From contig NZ_CP107964.1 of NCBI RefSeq assembly GCF_041434935.1, positions 8,415,001 to 8,479,000 on the forward strand: 64,000 nt of DNA. Reading direction: 5' to 3'. The notes under the pieces are model-generated. The model did not search any database. It was given only the letters and a program-made list of their open reading frames with translations, and was not told the origin of the DNA. A program made the position numbers and the translations under genes. Origin of the DNA: Kitasatospora sp. NBC_00374. GTDB taxonomy: Bacteria > Actinomycetota > Actinomycetes > Streptomycetales > Streptomycetaceae. This document shows positions 27,671-37,114 of the stretch, one piece after another. How positions within the stretch are numbered: the stretch's first letter is position 1; each line of letters starts with the position of its first letter.

Positions 27671-28614
27671 GCCCGGCCGCCGCGCAGGGGTCGGCCGCGG
27701 CCGCGGCCGGGAGCGTGTCCGATGACTCTGTCGCCGATTCCGAGCTGGACCTTCCTGGCGCGCAGCGCGATGCCCTCGGGGGCGATTCCGGCACTGTCGC
27801 GGATCTCGTCCGGCCACGATCGCTGCCGCGCACAGGCCACGGACGTTCGGCTCGAACAACTGTCCCCGTATCTGGCAACCGCCGAGCCGCCGCCCCCGGC
27901 CCGCACTGCGCGGACGTGCTGCCTGACCTGGTCCGGCGAGCACATCCGCGCGGGCGGGGCGGGCATGCGCACGACCGGCGCGATCCCGCCTGAAACCGGC
28001 CGGCCGTGACCCGTCACACCCTCCCGGCCGTTTGTTGTTGCCGCCGGTGGCCGGGTTGTTCGGGGTGGTCGGTGAGTTCCGGTCGGGCCGGCGGACCAGG
28101 TCGGCGGGGCCGGTGGCGGCGCCGCAGAGGATCACGGCGACGTTCCCTCCGTTGCCGGGCCGGTAGCCACGGGCCCGGACCGCGTGGGCGGATCCGTCCG
28201 CCACCCGCCACCCGCCACCCGCCGGGCGGCGGCCTCGGTCCGGGCAGTGCGTGGCGCGGGTGGGCGCGCGCCACGACAGCAGCAAGGAGGGAGACTCCAG
28301 CCGGCCGATACGGCGCCTCCGCCGGACTGGATATCCTGGCGGGATGGTTGTCGCGGGAGACACACGTCGTCCGGTGGGCGTGATCTGTGACGGGCGGCTT
28401 GAAGGCGGCTCTGGCTTCGGTCGGCTCGGGCCCACCGGCCAGGAAGCGGGCCGACGCCCGCACGTCGCCGTCGACCCGCCGGACGTGGCGCGCCCGCCCA
28501 GCGGACACAACGGCGTCCACGCCGAGGCGGTTGGCCCGAAGGGGACAAGCGGCTCCGCGCCAAGGTGGCCGGAGACAGTTCCGTCGGGTTTCCGTGGCTG
28601 ACCGGCTCGGCCGG
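27671..28614. other. long region without a recognised gene
   Basis: 944 bp. Open frames at 27722-28009 (plus) and 27628-28017 (minus) show no known domain and may be decayed sequence. It contains a short CCACCCG tandem run at 28201-28221. Confidence 0.45.
28201..28221. repeat. three tandem CCACCCG units
   Basis: A perfect 7-bp unit repeated three times in noncoding DNA. Confidence 0.8.
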
Positions 28615-29559
28615 ATGCCCAGCCTCTCGCGCCGCGCGTTCCTGACACTGAGCGTGGCAGCAATGGGCACGGTGGCCGGCTGCTCGGCCTCCGAGCCGCG
28701 CGGCGCGCTGCGGCTTGCCGCCGGGCCGGAGGGTGGGCCGTACGAGACCTTCGGCCGGCGGCTCGCCGACGAGGTCCACCGGACCCACTCCGGCCTGAGC
28801 GTGCAGGTGCTGAGCACGGCGGCGAGCGTGCAGAACCTGCGGTTGATCGGGGAGGGCAGGGCCGAGCTGGGGCTCACCCTGGCGGACAGCGCGGCGGACG
28901 CGATAGCCGGTCGGGCCGCCTTTCCCCACCCCGTCCCGACCGCCGCGATCGCCCGGCTCTATCTCAACTACCTGCACCTGGTGGTGCCCGCCGGTTCACC
29001 CGTGCTGACGCCGGACCAGCTGACGGGCCGTACGGTCTCGCTCGGTGCAGCGGAGTCGGGCACCTCGGTGATGGCCGAGCGGGTGCTGGCCGCGGCCGGG
29101 GTGAGCGGCATCGCGGCGCGGCAGCTGGGACTGCCGGAGTCGGTGGCCGCGCTGCGGGCCGGGCAGCTGGACGCGTTCTTCTGGTCGGGCGGTGTCCCGA
29201 CCTCGGCGATCGCGCAGCTGGCCGAGCAGACCGCGATCCGGCTGGTGCCGCTGGACGCCTACGAACCGGTGCTGCGCCGCGCGTACGGGCCGGTGTACGA
29301 GAGTGTCTCGATCCCGGCCGGGGCGTACGGCAGGCGCGGGCCGACACGGACCGTCGGCACGCCGAGCTATCTGGTCTGCGCCACCGCGTTGGACGCGGGT
29401 ACCGTCCGGGCGGTGACGGAGGTGCTGTTCCGCCGCCGGGACAGCCTCCAGGTGCCGGACGCACCGGGCAGCCGGCTGGACGAGCGGTACGCGGTCTCCA
29501 CCGGCACCGTGCCCTTGCACCCCGGTGCGGCCGGGTACTACCGCGCTGTCTACGGATGA
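28615..29559 (+). CDS. TAXI-family TRAP solute-binding lipoprotein
   Basis: 314 aa from ATG 28615; a GTG seven codons earlier is also possible. The N-terminus SRRAFLTLSVAAMGTVAGC joins a twin-arginine motif to a lipobox with Cys at residue 23, indicating a Tat-exported lipoprotein. The mature part follows the TAXI (immunogenic protein/TRAP) family: LAAGPEGGPYETFGRRLADE, VQNLRLIGEGRAELGLTLAD and GQLDAFFWSGGVPTSAIAQL. TAXI proteins bind organic acids or amino acids for TRAP transporters, but no TRAP permease is nearby. The genes to the right encode a sensor kinase, a response regulator and an MHS transporter, so it may serve as the sensor's ligand-binding partner. It overlaps the kinase gene end by 10 nt. 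Confidence 0.88.
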   Translation: MPSLSRRAFLTLSVAAMGTVAGCSASEPRGALRLAAGPEGGPYETFGRRLADEVHRTHSGLSVQVLSTAASVQNLRLIGEGRAELGLTLADSAADAIAGRAAFPHPVPTAAIARLYLNYLHLVVPAGSPVLTPDQLTGRTVSLGAAESGTSVMAERVLAAAGVSGIAARQLGLPESVAALRAGQLDAFFWSGGVPTSAIAQLAEQTAIRLVPLDAYEPVLRRAYGPVYESVSIPAGAYGRRGPTRTVGTPSYLVCATALDAGTVRAVTEVLFRRRDSLQVPDAPGSRLDERYAVSTGTVPLHPGAAGYYRAVYG

Positions 29560-30890
29560 CCTGGGTCTTCGCGCCGGCCGAGGCGGAGTTCGACCACCAG
29601 TCCGTGCGGCTCGTTCGGCAGCAGCGCGAGGGTGCCCCCGCAGGCCCGGGCCAGCTCGGCGGCGATCGCCAGGCCAAGGCCGCTGCCCGGCACGTTCCCC
29701 TGGTCCGCTGCGCGCCAGAACCGGCCGAGCGCGGCTGCCCGGGCGGCCTCGTCCAGCCCCGGACCGTCGTCGGTGACCCGGAGCACCCGGTCGGCGAGCG
29801 AGACCCCTACCCGGCCGCCGGCCGGTACGAACTTCGCCGCGTTGTCGAGCGTGATGTCGGCGATTCGCGCCACGGCGGCAGGCAGCGGGGAGTGGTCGGC
29901 GATCTCCACGGTGAGCGTGAGGCCCTTGGCGGTGTAGAGCTCGTGCCAGCCGGAGATCCGGGCGGGCAGGCCGCCGGCCGGCACGCTCTCGGGCAGGCCG
30001 GCGTCGGCCTCCACCCGGGCGAGCGTCAGCAGATCCTCCAGCAGGGCGGCCATCCGGTCGAGTTCGGCCAGCGCCTCGTCGTACTCGGCCTGGCCGTCGG
30101 CGGTCAGGTGCGGTTCCAGGTTCTCCAGGCGCAGTGAGAGCACGGTCAGCGGTGTGCGCAGCTCGTGCGAGGCGTCGGCGACGAAGGCCCGCTGGCGGTC
30201 CAGCGCGGCCGAGATGGTGTCCGCCATGACGTTGAAACGCTCCTCCAGGCGGCGCAGCTCCACCGGACCGTGCACTGTGCCGATCCTGGCCTCCAGCCGC
30301 CCCTCGGCGATGGCCCGGGTGGTGCGGTCGAGCTCGCCGACCGGACGCAGGATCCAGCCCGTCAGCCGCTGGGCGGCCAGCAGCGAGCAGCCCAGCGCCG
30401 CCACCGAGCCCAGCGCGAGCGCGCCCCAGACCTCGTCGATCGCGCGGCGGGCCGAGGCGGTGGAGACCCGCAGCACGACGACCCCGGAGACCTGGTCGTC
30501 CCGTCCGGCCGGCTCGGCGACCAGCACCGAGGAGGGCCCGAACGGGGTGATCAGCGCCAGCGCCTCCGTGGTGCGGCCGGACCGGGCCCGCCGGCCCGCT
30601 GCGGTGTCCCCGATGCCACCGCCCGCCACTGCGGTGCCGTCCCGGTCGCGGATCTCCACGGCCGTCCCGTACAGCTCCGCGTACCGGGACACCTCCAGCG
30701 CCAGGCCGGAGGCGTCGCCGTCCCTGATCGCCCGGTCGGTGAGCTCGGCGAAGCGGGTGGCGTCCGCCCGGCGGGCGAGCAGCAACTGCCCGGTCCGGTG
30801 CGAGGAGTACGCGAGAGCCAAGGGCACCGCCAGCGCAGCCACCAGGCAGGCGATCAGCAGCGTGTAGACGACCAGCAGCCGGCGCTGCAT
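29550..30890 (-). CDS. two-component sensor histidine kinase
   Basis: 446 aa. An N-terminal membrane helix (residues 5-27) is followed by an extracytoplasmic sensor of about 120 residues, a second helix near 170-190, and a HAMP domain (ILRPVGELDRTTRAIAEGRL). The HisKA motif is FVADASHELRTPL with the phosphorylated His, and the HATPase domain has DNAAKFVPAGG (N box), DDGPGLDE (G1) and GSGLGLAI (G2). The start at 30890 shares one nucleotide with the stop of the response regulator (TGATG), so the two are co-translated. It probably senses an external ligand, perhaps with the neighbouring TAXI lipoprotein. Confidence 0.95.
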   Translation of the reverse strand: MQRRLLVVYTLLIACLVAALAVPLALAYSSHRTGQLLLARRADATRFAELTDRAIRDGDASGLALEVSRYAELYGTAVEIRDRDGTAVAGGGIGDTAAGRRARSGRTTEALALITPFGPSSVLVAEPAGRDDQVSGVVVLRVSTASARRAIDEVWGALALGSVAALGCSLLAAQRLTGWILRPVGELDRTTRAIAEGRLEARIGTVHGPVELRRLEERFNVMADTISAALDRQRAFVADASHELRTPLTVLSLRLENLEPHLTADGQAEYDEALAELDRMAALLEDLLTLARVEADAGLPESVPAGGLPARISGWHELYTAKGLTLTVEIADHSPLPAAVARIADITLDNAAKFVPAGGRVGVSLADRVLRVTDDGPGLDEAARAAALGRFWRAADQGNVPGSGLGLAIAAELARACGGTLALLPNEPHGLVVELRLGRREDPGHP

Positions 30891-31552
30891 CAGTCCAGGG
30901 CCAGTCGGTAGCCGGTCGCCCGGAGCGTCTCGACCAACTGCGGGCGGCCGGTCTTGGCACGAATGCCGGCGATGTGCACGTCGAGCGAGCGGGAGGCGGA
31001 GAGCAGGGTGTTGCCCCAGATCTCGTCGAGGATCTCCTCCCGGCTGCGCACCACGCCCGGCTCCCGGGCCAGCAGGGCGAGTACGTCGAACTCCCGACGG
31101 GTCAGGGTGAGAGGCTTGCCGGCCACCGTGACTCGGCGGGTCTCCAGGTCGATCCGGGTGTCGCCGACCTCGACCGCGCGGCTGGCGGCGGCCAGCGGCC
31201 GGGTGCCGCGCCGCATCACGGCGTTCATCCGGGCGACCAGTTCGGCCGTCCGGAAGGGCTTGACCAGGTAGTCGTCGGCCCCGGAGCGCAGGCCGCGCAG
31301 CACATCGCGCTCCTCCGTGCGGGCTGTCACCACGATCACCGGCACGGTGGAGACCCGGCGCAGCCGGCGCAGGGCCTCCAGGCCGTCCATGTCGGGCAGC
31401 CCCAGGTCGAGCAGGATGAACTCGGCGGTGTCCTTGAGCCGCAGCAGGTCGTCCGCCCGCCCGACGCGGACCACCAGGTGGCCGTGCCGGGCGAGCGCCG
31501 GGATCAGGGCGTGCGCGAGCCGATCGTCGTCTTCGACCAGGAGTACCCGCAT
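30890..31552 (-). CDS. OmpR/PhoB-family response regulator
   Basis: 220 aa. The receiver domain has the acidic pair (LLVEDDDRLAHAL), phospho-Asp in FILLDLGLPDMDG, Thr in VIVVTAR and Lys in DDYLVKPF. The C-terminal winged helix (residues 125-218) carries LTLTRREFDVLALLAREPG and the recognition helix SRSLDVHIAGIRAKTG. It is the cognate partner of the kinase that follows directly. Candidate targets are the MHS transporter and the TAXI gene. Confidence 0.95.
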   Translation of the reverse strand: MRVLLVEDDDRLAHALIPALARHGHLVVRVGRADDLLRLKDTAEFILLDLGLPDMDGLEALRRLRRVSTVPVIVVTARTEERDVLRGLRSGADDYLVKPFRTAELVARMNAVMRRGTRPLAAASRAVEVGDTRIDLETRRVTVAGKPLTLTRREFDVLALLAREPGVVRSREEILDEIWGNTLLSASRSLDVHIAGIRAKTGRPQLVETLRATGYRLALD

Positions 31553-31561
31553 GCCCCGAGT

Positions 31562-32884
31562 CTAGGCCGCCGCCCCGACGCTGGCGGCAGGCTGGTCGGC
31601 CGCCGACAGCTCGGTGTTGCTGGTCTCCCGCATCGTGAGGTAGACCGTCAGCGAGACGGCCGCGAGGCCGGAGACGTACCAGTAGTAGCCGGACTCGTGC
31701 CCCGCGTCCTTGAACCACAGCGCCACGTACTCGGCCGTGCCGCCGAACAGCGCGGTGGCCAGCGCGTACGGCAGCGCCACGCCGAGCGCCCGGATCTGGG
31801 TGGGGAACAGTTCGGCCTTCACCACGGCGTTGATCGAGGTGTACCCGGTGACGATGACCAGGGCGGCCACCGTCAGCAGCAGCGCGCCGCCGAAGGTGCC
31901 GGTGTGGGAGAGCGTGGTCATCAGCGGCACCGTGCCGAGGGTGGCCCCGATGCCGAAGGCGATCAGCAGTGGTCGACGCCCGATCCGGTCGGACAGCGCG
32001 CCGGCCAGCGGCTGGAGCAGCATGAAGACCGTCAGCGCACAGAAGCTGACCAGTGCCGCGTCGTTCTTGCTGAGGCCGACGGTGTTCGACAGGTACTTGG
32101 TCAAGTAGGTGGTGTAGGTGTAGTACGCCACTGTGCCGCCCATGGTCAGCGCCATGACCAGCGCGAACTCCCGCTTGTGCTGGAGCAGTCGGCGCAGCGT
32201 GCCGCGCTGGGCCGGGCTGTCGGTCTCGGCCTCGGTGTAGGCCTCGGTCTCGACCAGGTTCCGCCGCAGCCAGAAAATCACGGCGGCCCCGATGGAGCCC
32301 ACGATGAACGGGATCCGCCAGCCGTACGCGTGCAGGTCGGCCGACGACATCGTGTGCTGCAGCACGATCTGCAGGCCGAGGCCGGTCAGCTGACCCAGTG
32401 TCATCGACACGTACTGGAAGCTCGCCGCGAAGCCGCGTCGGCCCGGGGCGGAGGCCTCGGTCAGGTACGTGGCGCTGGCCGCGTACTCGCCGCCGACCGA
32501 CAGCCCCTGGAGCAGCCGGGCAACCAGCAGTACGCCGGCTCCGGCATACCCGACCTGCCTGTAGGTCGGGGCGACGGCGATCAGCACGGCGCTCACCGAC
32601 ATCAGCGTCACGGTCAGCGTGAGCGCCGCCTTCCGGCCCCGCCGGTCGGCGTAGCGGCCGAGCAGCCAGCCGCCGATCGGGCGCATGAAGAAACCGACGG
32701 CGAAGATCCCCGCGGTGTTCAGCAGCTGGGCGGTCGGGTTGCCGTGCGGGAAGAACGCCCCGGCGAAGTAGGTGGCGAAGCTCGCGTAGACGAACCAGTC
32801 GTACCACTCGACCAGATTGCCGATCGAGCCGCCGACCACGGCCTTCCAAGGCGTCCTTGCTGTGGAAAGGATGGCTGGAGTCAT
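31562..32884 (-). CDS. MHS-family MFS transporter (KgtP/ProP/citrate type)
   Basis: 440 aa from ATG 32884, chosen because AGGAGG lies just upstream; a longer frame reaches 32956. Twelve membrane helices are present. Family motifs are GSIGNLVEWYDWFVYASFA at the start, GRYADRRGRKAALT between helices 2 and 3, and RLLQGLSVGGEYAASATYL in helix 4-5. MHS proteins import alpha-ketoglutarate, citrate, proline/betaine or other small acids by proton symport. The neighbouring kinase, regulator and TAXI binding protein suggest a ligand-induced carboxylate uptake unit. Confidence 0.92.
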   Translation of the reverse strand: MTPAILSTARTPWKAVVGGSIGNLVEWYDWFVYASFATYFAGAFFPHGNPTAQLLNTAGIFAVGFFMRPIGGWLLGRYADRRGRKAALTLTVTLMSVSAVLIAVAPTYRQVGYAGAGVLLVARLLQGLSVGGEYAASATYLTEASAPGRRGFAASFQYVSMTLGQLTGLGLQIVLQHTMSSADLHAYGWRIPFIVGSIGAAVIFWLRRNLVETEAYTEAETDSPAQRGTLRRLLQHKREFALVMALTMGGTVAYYTYTTYLTKYLSNTVGLSKNDAALVSFCALTVFMLLQPLAGALSDRIGRRPLLIAFGIGATLGTVPLMTTLSHTGTFGGALLLTVAALVIVTGYTSINAVVKAELFPTQIRALGVALPYALATALFGGTAEYVALWFKDAGHESGYYWYVSGLAAVSLTVYLTMRETSNTELSAADQPAASVGAAA

Positions 32885-33554
32885 GGGGGAGACCTCCTCC
32901 TGGATACGCGGCCGACAGACGGGTGGGGCGCGGCCGTGGATCGCAGCCTCCACCACGTGGCCTGGGCCGGGACATGGCCGCAGCGGAGAGCTAACGTCTG
33001 GTTAACACAACGGTCCGGTCACGGCCGGGAGAGAACCGGGGTGTGGTGCGGGCCATGCCCGGCCGCAGTGGGCCGACTACCGGGCCCACCAGCTCCCCAG
33101 GCGCTCTGCGGTCTGCTGGCCCCAGCCACCCAGCCGGCCACGGTCGAGGGGCGGATCAAGGGAGCCGTCGAGAGTCCTTCGTCTTCACGCTGCCGGCGAG
33201 CTCGGTCTGATCGGGTCGGCTGCGGCGGCCGAAGCGGTCCAGGCAGCCCGAGCTCGCTGACGACCCGTCGCCTGAACTCCTGACCGCCGTCCCGTCGCGC
33301 CCACCACACCATCGGCCGCGAGGTACGGCTGCCCGGCGAAAACGAAGGGGCGCGCATGAGCGAGAGCGACACCGTCGGGCTGGCCTTCACCGCGGCCGTC
33401 CGCGACACCCCGCGCCCCCATCGACTGCGGTCCGCTGAGCGGCGCGGGTACCGGTAGCTCTGCGGCGTCCGACGCCCGGCGTGTGCCGAACTGTTGCGGG
33501 CGGCACGGCGCGGCGAGACGCTCGGAGCAGGCCTGCTCACGGCAAGGAGCGCCC
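32885..33554. other. intergenic region, no supported gene
   Basis: 670 bp upstream of both the MHS transporter and the SRPBCC gene. A 33-codon frame starting MSESDTVGLAF at 33356 is too short to call. No hairpin or domain remnant was recognised. Confidence 0.5.
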
Positions 33555-34013
33555 ATGTCCACGATTCATCTGCATCAGACGATCGCCGCCACACCAGAGG
33601 AGTTCGTCGCCGGGCTCACCGACTTCGGGCCGGGGCGCTCGGAGCTCTTCGGCAACAGCGCCGACAAGTACCTCGAGGTGCACGACCGGGGACCTCACGA
33701 GGCCGACGTCACCGAGGGCTCGGCGGGGATCTGGGAACGGTTGCACTACGACTGGTCCGATCCCCAGCACGTCGTCATGACGACCACCGACTCCAATGTG
33801 TGGGGTGGCAGATCGGGCCACACGTACACGTTCACGCCGACGGCCGACGGGACGACCGACGTGGACGCCGTCGTGGTCCGCGAGGGCAAGAACCTCAAGG
33901 GACGCGTGCTCGGTGTGGTCGTCGGCACCGTCGGCAAGCGCCATCTCTCGAAGGCCTTCGCCAGCACCGGCAAGGCCATCGAGGCCCGGCACCGGGCCGA
34001 CAAGGGCTCGTGA
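33555..34013 (+). CDS. SRPBCC family (polyketide cyclase/START-like) protein
   Basis: 152 aa from ATG 33555, with AAGGAG 6 nt upstream. The pattern of a short strand, two helices, a curved sheet (WERLHYDWSDPQHVVMTTT, HTYTFTPTADGTTDVDAVVV) and a long C-terminal helix (KRHLSKAFASTGKAIEARH) is that of a small SRPBCC lipid/hydrophobic-ligand binding fold. No catalytic residues can be assigned. It stands alone between two intergenic gaps. Confidence 0.8.
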   Translation: MSTIHLHQTIAATPEEFVAGLTDFGPGRSELFGNSADKYLEVHDRGPHEADVTEGSAGIWERLHYDWSDPQHVVMTTTDSNVWGGRSGHTYTFTPTADGTTDVDAVVVREGKNLKGRVLGVVVGTVGKRHLSKAFASTGKAIEARHRADKGS

Positions 34014-34250
34014 CACGACCGAACCCCTGGAAGGGCCGCCAAGCGGGCCATCGACGACCTCACACTCGCGGACCGGCCGAGGGCCGGGGCGCCGGTGCGG
34101 TCAGTGGTGTCGATGGTCAGTCGGTAGGAGGCGGGGCCCAAACCGCGGAGCCCGGACACCGGACGCTCTGAGTGGGACGACGAGCGCGGCCGACCGGCAC
34201 GTCCTGCTGCTCCGCCCTCGCCGTGCGGCGTGCGGCGCCCGACCATCCGG

Positions 34251-34901
34251 TCAGTTGCCGCCCATTCCGCCCTGGGCGGCGACCATGGTCAGGTTCAGCC
34301 TGGTCACCGCCCGGGCCAGGCCCGGGGCCCGGTCGGCGAGCCGGTCCGTGAGTGCGGTGATCCGCCCGGCGTGGGTCCTGCGGTCGTCTCGTGAGAGGAC
34401 CAGCCGTAGGTGCCCGTGGGCGGCCAGTGCGGCGAGTACTGCGTCGGCGAACGGCACTTCGGCGGGCGTGCGGCCGCGGACGGTGTCGGCGATTCGCGTC
34501 TGGAGATCCAGGGCTTCGCGCGGATCTTCCATCGTCACCGTCCGATGCGGCAGGACCGGGCCGTAGGGGTCGCGGTCCGCCATGGTCACGACGCGGAGCA
34601 CCGCGAGCCGCTCTTCGACGGCCTCCAGAGTGTCGTCGCGGCTGCGCTTGATCCACGACTTCCAGGTGCGCGGCCGCCCGCCCACCTCGATGAGCAGCGC
34701 GTCCAGGACGCTGTCCCCGGTGTGGTGGGCGGAGACGACCTGTACTCGGCCCGTCGTGTCCTCGACGACGGCGCCCCGGTGGGCGAGTTCGGCCAGGGCG
34801 GCGGCGCGCAGCAGGAAGCCGGCGCGGGTGCGGTCCTGGAGGGACTGGGCCCGGGTGTCGAAGGCCAGCAGGTAGGTGGCCAGATGCAGTCCTCGGCTCA
34901 T
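34251..34901 (-). CDS. GPP34/GOLPH3-domain protein
   Basis: 216 aa from ATG 34901, chosen because the family begins a few residues before LATYLLAFD; an extension to 35042 is open but dissimilar. Family features are LRAAALAELAHRGAVVED, VLDALLIEV, PRTWKSWIKRS and the helical end (DAVLAALAAHGHLRLVLSRD). GPP34 proteins bind phosphoinositides in eukaryotes. Bacterial copies are abundant in actinobacteria and often linked to stress, but their role is not established. Confidence 0.85.
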   Translation of the reverse strand: MSRGLHLATYLLAFDTRAQSLQDRTRAGFLLRAAALAELAHRGAVVEDTTGRVQVVSAHHTGDSVLDALLIEVGGRPRTWKSWIKRSRDDTLEAVEERLAVLRVVTMADRDPYGPVLPHRTVTMEDPREALDLQTRIADTVRGRTPAEVPFADAVLAALAAHGHLRLVLSRDDRRTHAGRITALTDRLADRAPGLARAVTRLNLTMVAAQGGMGGN

Positions 34902-35201
34902 GGCACCGACGATACGGCGCGCCTGCCCGCCGGCCATCAGCCCACGGGACCAGCCGCCCTCCGCCCACAGGACCACTGCCCGGCTGTCGTCGTCCCTCGG
35001 TCGTACGTGAGCCAGGGCGTCGGAGCCCACGCGCACACGCACGTGCTCTCGCTCCGCCCGGCGGGCCGGTGCCGAGAATCTTGGCGACGGGGTGCGGGCG
35101 ACGAGCTCCCGTCGCCTCTGGCCGCCGCCCGCCTGCCCTGCCGGAGGCTGTCCGTGGCCGAGCGCCCGCTGGCTGCGCGGGTGGTCCTGTCGTCCTACGG
35201 G
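34902..35201. other. intergenic region, no supported gene
   Basis: 300 bp upstream of the GPP34 gene and downstream of the NTF2-like gene. It holds only overlapping frames with no recognisable protein. Confidence 0.5.
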
Positions 35202-35600
35202 TCATTCGGGAGCGGTGTCGGCGTGGCGGTGGGCGACCTTCCACGTCCCGTCCTCGCGTCGGTAGACCTGAGTTGCGCGCAGTGTGTAGGTGCGAGCTTG
35301 TCCCTCGACGGAGGCGGAGATGTGCTCCCGGCCGACCGTGTAGGCCATGTCACCCGAGAGGTCGTAGGCCTGGATCTCGAACTCGTACGACGTGCAGTGC
35401 GAGAAGGCCGCTTCGAGAGCGTCGAAGAGCCGGTGGACCGCGCGCTGGCCGCTGGCATCACGCCAGGCACCCCGGACGCTCACGGGTTCGTTGCGGGACC
35501 ACAGCGTGCGGCGAGGGCCTGCGTCGCCGTTGTGCAGGGCCCGCTCGGCCTCGTACAGCGCGGTGGTGACCCAGGCCAGGAATTCGTCGTGGTCGCTCAT
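35202..35600 (-). CDS. SnoaL/NTF2-like nuclear transport factor-fold protein
   Basis: 132 aa from ATG 35600. The start FLAWVTTALYEAERALHNGD and the following RRTLWSRNEPVSVRGAWRDA, together with the strand pairs YEFEIQAYDLSGDMAYTVGR and the terminal VYRREDGTWKVAHRHAD, match NTF2-like proteins of the SnoaL/ketosteroid isomerase kind. Such proteins may be enzymes or ligand-binding proteins. No active-site set is evident. Confidence 0.85.
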   Translation of the reverse strand: MSDHDEFLAWVTTALYEAERALHNGDAGPRRTLWSRNEPVSVRGAWRDASGQRAVHRLFDALEAAFSHCTSYEFEIQAYDLSGDMAYTVGREHISASVEGQARTYTLRATQVYRREDGTWKVAHRHADTAPE

Positions 35601-35818
35601 ACCTCCAGCATGAGCTCACGGAAGCTTCCCACCTGGGAAGCGATCGCCCGGCCTCCAGCCGCGCCGCCGGTGCGGGACCGGACCCGGCTGCCGGGCAGGC
35701 CCGCCGCTGTCGCGAGACTCCCTGAGGTCTCGGCGACGGCGGTTCTCCACTCTCAAGTATGAATATTGACAGAACGGGCACCCGCAGCATGAACCACCGA
35801 TCCGCATGGGAGAACGGC

Positions 35819-35992
35819 ATGAGCGCGGGAAAGAAGATCAAGCACACTGCAGAGACAGCCAAGGGCAAAGTCAAGGAAACGACCGGGAAGGCCGTGGGCA
35901 ACGAGAGCCTTGTCGTCAAAGGCAAGGCCGAGCAAGTCAAGGGCGATGCGGCCCAAGCCGGCCAGAAGGCGAAGGATGTCCTGAAGCACTAG
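35819..35992 (+). CDS. CsbD-family stress protein, 57 aa
   Basis: Small, highly charged, Lys/Ala-rich protein with the CsbD pattern: KKIKHTAETAKGKVKETTGK, then VVKGKAEQVKGDAAQAGQKA. In Bacillus CsbD is part of the SigB general stress regulon. ATG 35819 has GGGAGA 5 nt upstream and gives the normal family length; an in-frame start at 35759 would add 20 unusual residues. Confidence 0.93.
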   Translation: MSAGKKIKHTAETAKGKVKETTGKAVGNESLVVKGKAEQVKGDAAQAGQKAKDVLKH

Positions 35993-36317
35993 GAGCAAGC
36001 TGCTGAGCGGCCGGTGCGCCAGGTGCCTACGCGTGCCGCTCAGCCCCGGAGGGGCAGGCGGATTCATGACCGATTCGGCAGACTCCTCTCCTGGGAGGTC
36101 ACTCCCGCCAGTTGATCGATCAGGCCCGGCACGCGGCAGGGGCCGGATTCCCCCGTCTGGCGATCTCCGACCACCCACCCCTGGAACGACGCCCAGGCAA
36201 CAGCCCCCTTCGTCTGGTCGTTGATCGGCGATCGCGCCCAGAGTGGTGACGTGGCCGATCACCCCGGCTCGCGGTGCTGCCGGTCCTGACGGGCTGCCCC
36301 GAAGCGTTCGCCGTCGA
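35993..36317. other. intergenic region, no supported gene
   Basis: 325 bp between CsbD and the convergent HAD gene. No clear terminator or open frame of interest was recognised. Confidence 0.5.
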
Positions 36318-36998
36318 CTATCCACCATGCCCGGACGGTGGACGTGCGAGCGCACTGTCCGCCAGACGGGCCAGCAGAGCGGCGGCGTCCTCGTATACCT
36401 CCAGTGCCCCGGCGGCCCGCAGATCGAGCTCGCCCCATCCGCCGGAGAGCACGGCGATGCAGGGCACGCCGGCGGCCGCTGCGGACCGGACGTCCCACAC
36501 CGTGTCTCCGATGAAGACGGCCTCGTCCCCGCGGGCACCTGTCTTGTCCAGCGCGGCATGGACCAGGTCGGGCGCGGGCTTACTGGCTTCGACGTCGTCT
36601 GCACCGGTCGCGGCGGCGATCGCGTCGTCCGCGTCCAGGGCGCGGCGCATCACCCGCAGGTCCCGGTCGGAAGCCGAGCTTGCCAGGACGACCGTCCAGC
36701 CCCGCGCAGCCACCGCACGCAGGAGGTCGGCCGCGCCGTCGAAAGGCCGCAGCCGCGGCCAGAACCGGGCGTACAGGGCCTGCTGGGCGGAACTGATGTC
36801 ACCATCCTGCGACCGGTCACGCTCCTGGCCGAGGACATGGCCGAGGAGCTGGTCGCCGCCCATGCCGATCGAGGCGTGGATGCGGGCCATCGCGGGCGCG
36901 TGGCCGTACTGCGCGAACGCCTCGGCCCACGCCAGTGTGTGCAGGTAGTTCGTGTCGAGGAGTGTCCCGTCGACGTCGAACAGTGCCGTCGGCGCCAT
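36318..36998 (-). CDS. HAD-superfamily phosphatase (phosphoglycolate phosphatase/beta-phosphoglucomutase-like)
   Basis: 226 aa. Motif I FDVDGTLLDTN holds the nucleophile Asp and acid/base Asp, motif II is VVLASSASD, the motif III Lys is in EASKPAPDLV, and motif IV is AVFIGDTVWDVRSA. The helical cap lies between residues 17 and 80. Substrates of this subgroup are small phosphate esters; the exact one cannot be read from sequence. Confidence 0.9.
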   Translation of the reverse strand: MAPTALFDVDGTLLDTNYLHTLAWAEAFAQYGHAPAMARIHASIGMGGDQLLGHVLGQERDRSQDGDISSAQQALYARFWPRLRPFDGAADLLRAVAARGWTVVLASSASDRDLRVMRRALDADDAIAAATGADDVEASKPAPDLVHAALDKTGARGDEAVFIGDTVWDVRSAAAAGVPCIAVLSGGWGELDLRAAGALEVYEDAAALLARLADSALARPPSGHGG

Positions 36999-37114
36999 CT
37001 GGCTGCCTCCTTCAAAACGGGGGTCCGGTCAACGACGCTACGGCCGCGCTGATGCAAACGCGACACACCGCCCCCGGCGGGTCTGTCCGCCGGCTCTCAG
37101 GACGCACGACGGGC

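Noticed and set aside
27628..28017. Minus-strand frame in the gap after the flippase, suspected transposase relic
   Set aside because: I could not match any transposase motif; left as unassigned sequence.
34902..35042. Upstream extension of the GPP34 gene
   Set aside because: The additional residues are not family-like; ATG 34901 gives the normal start.
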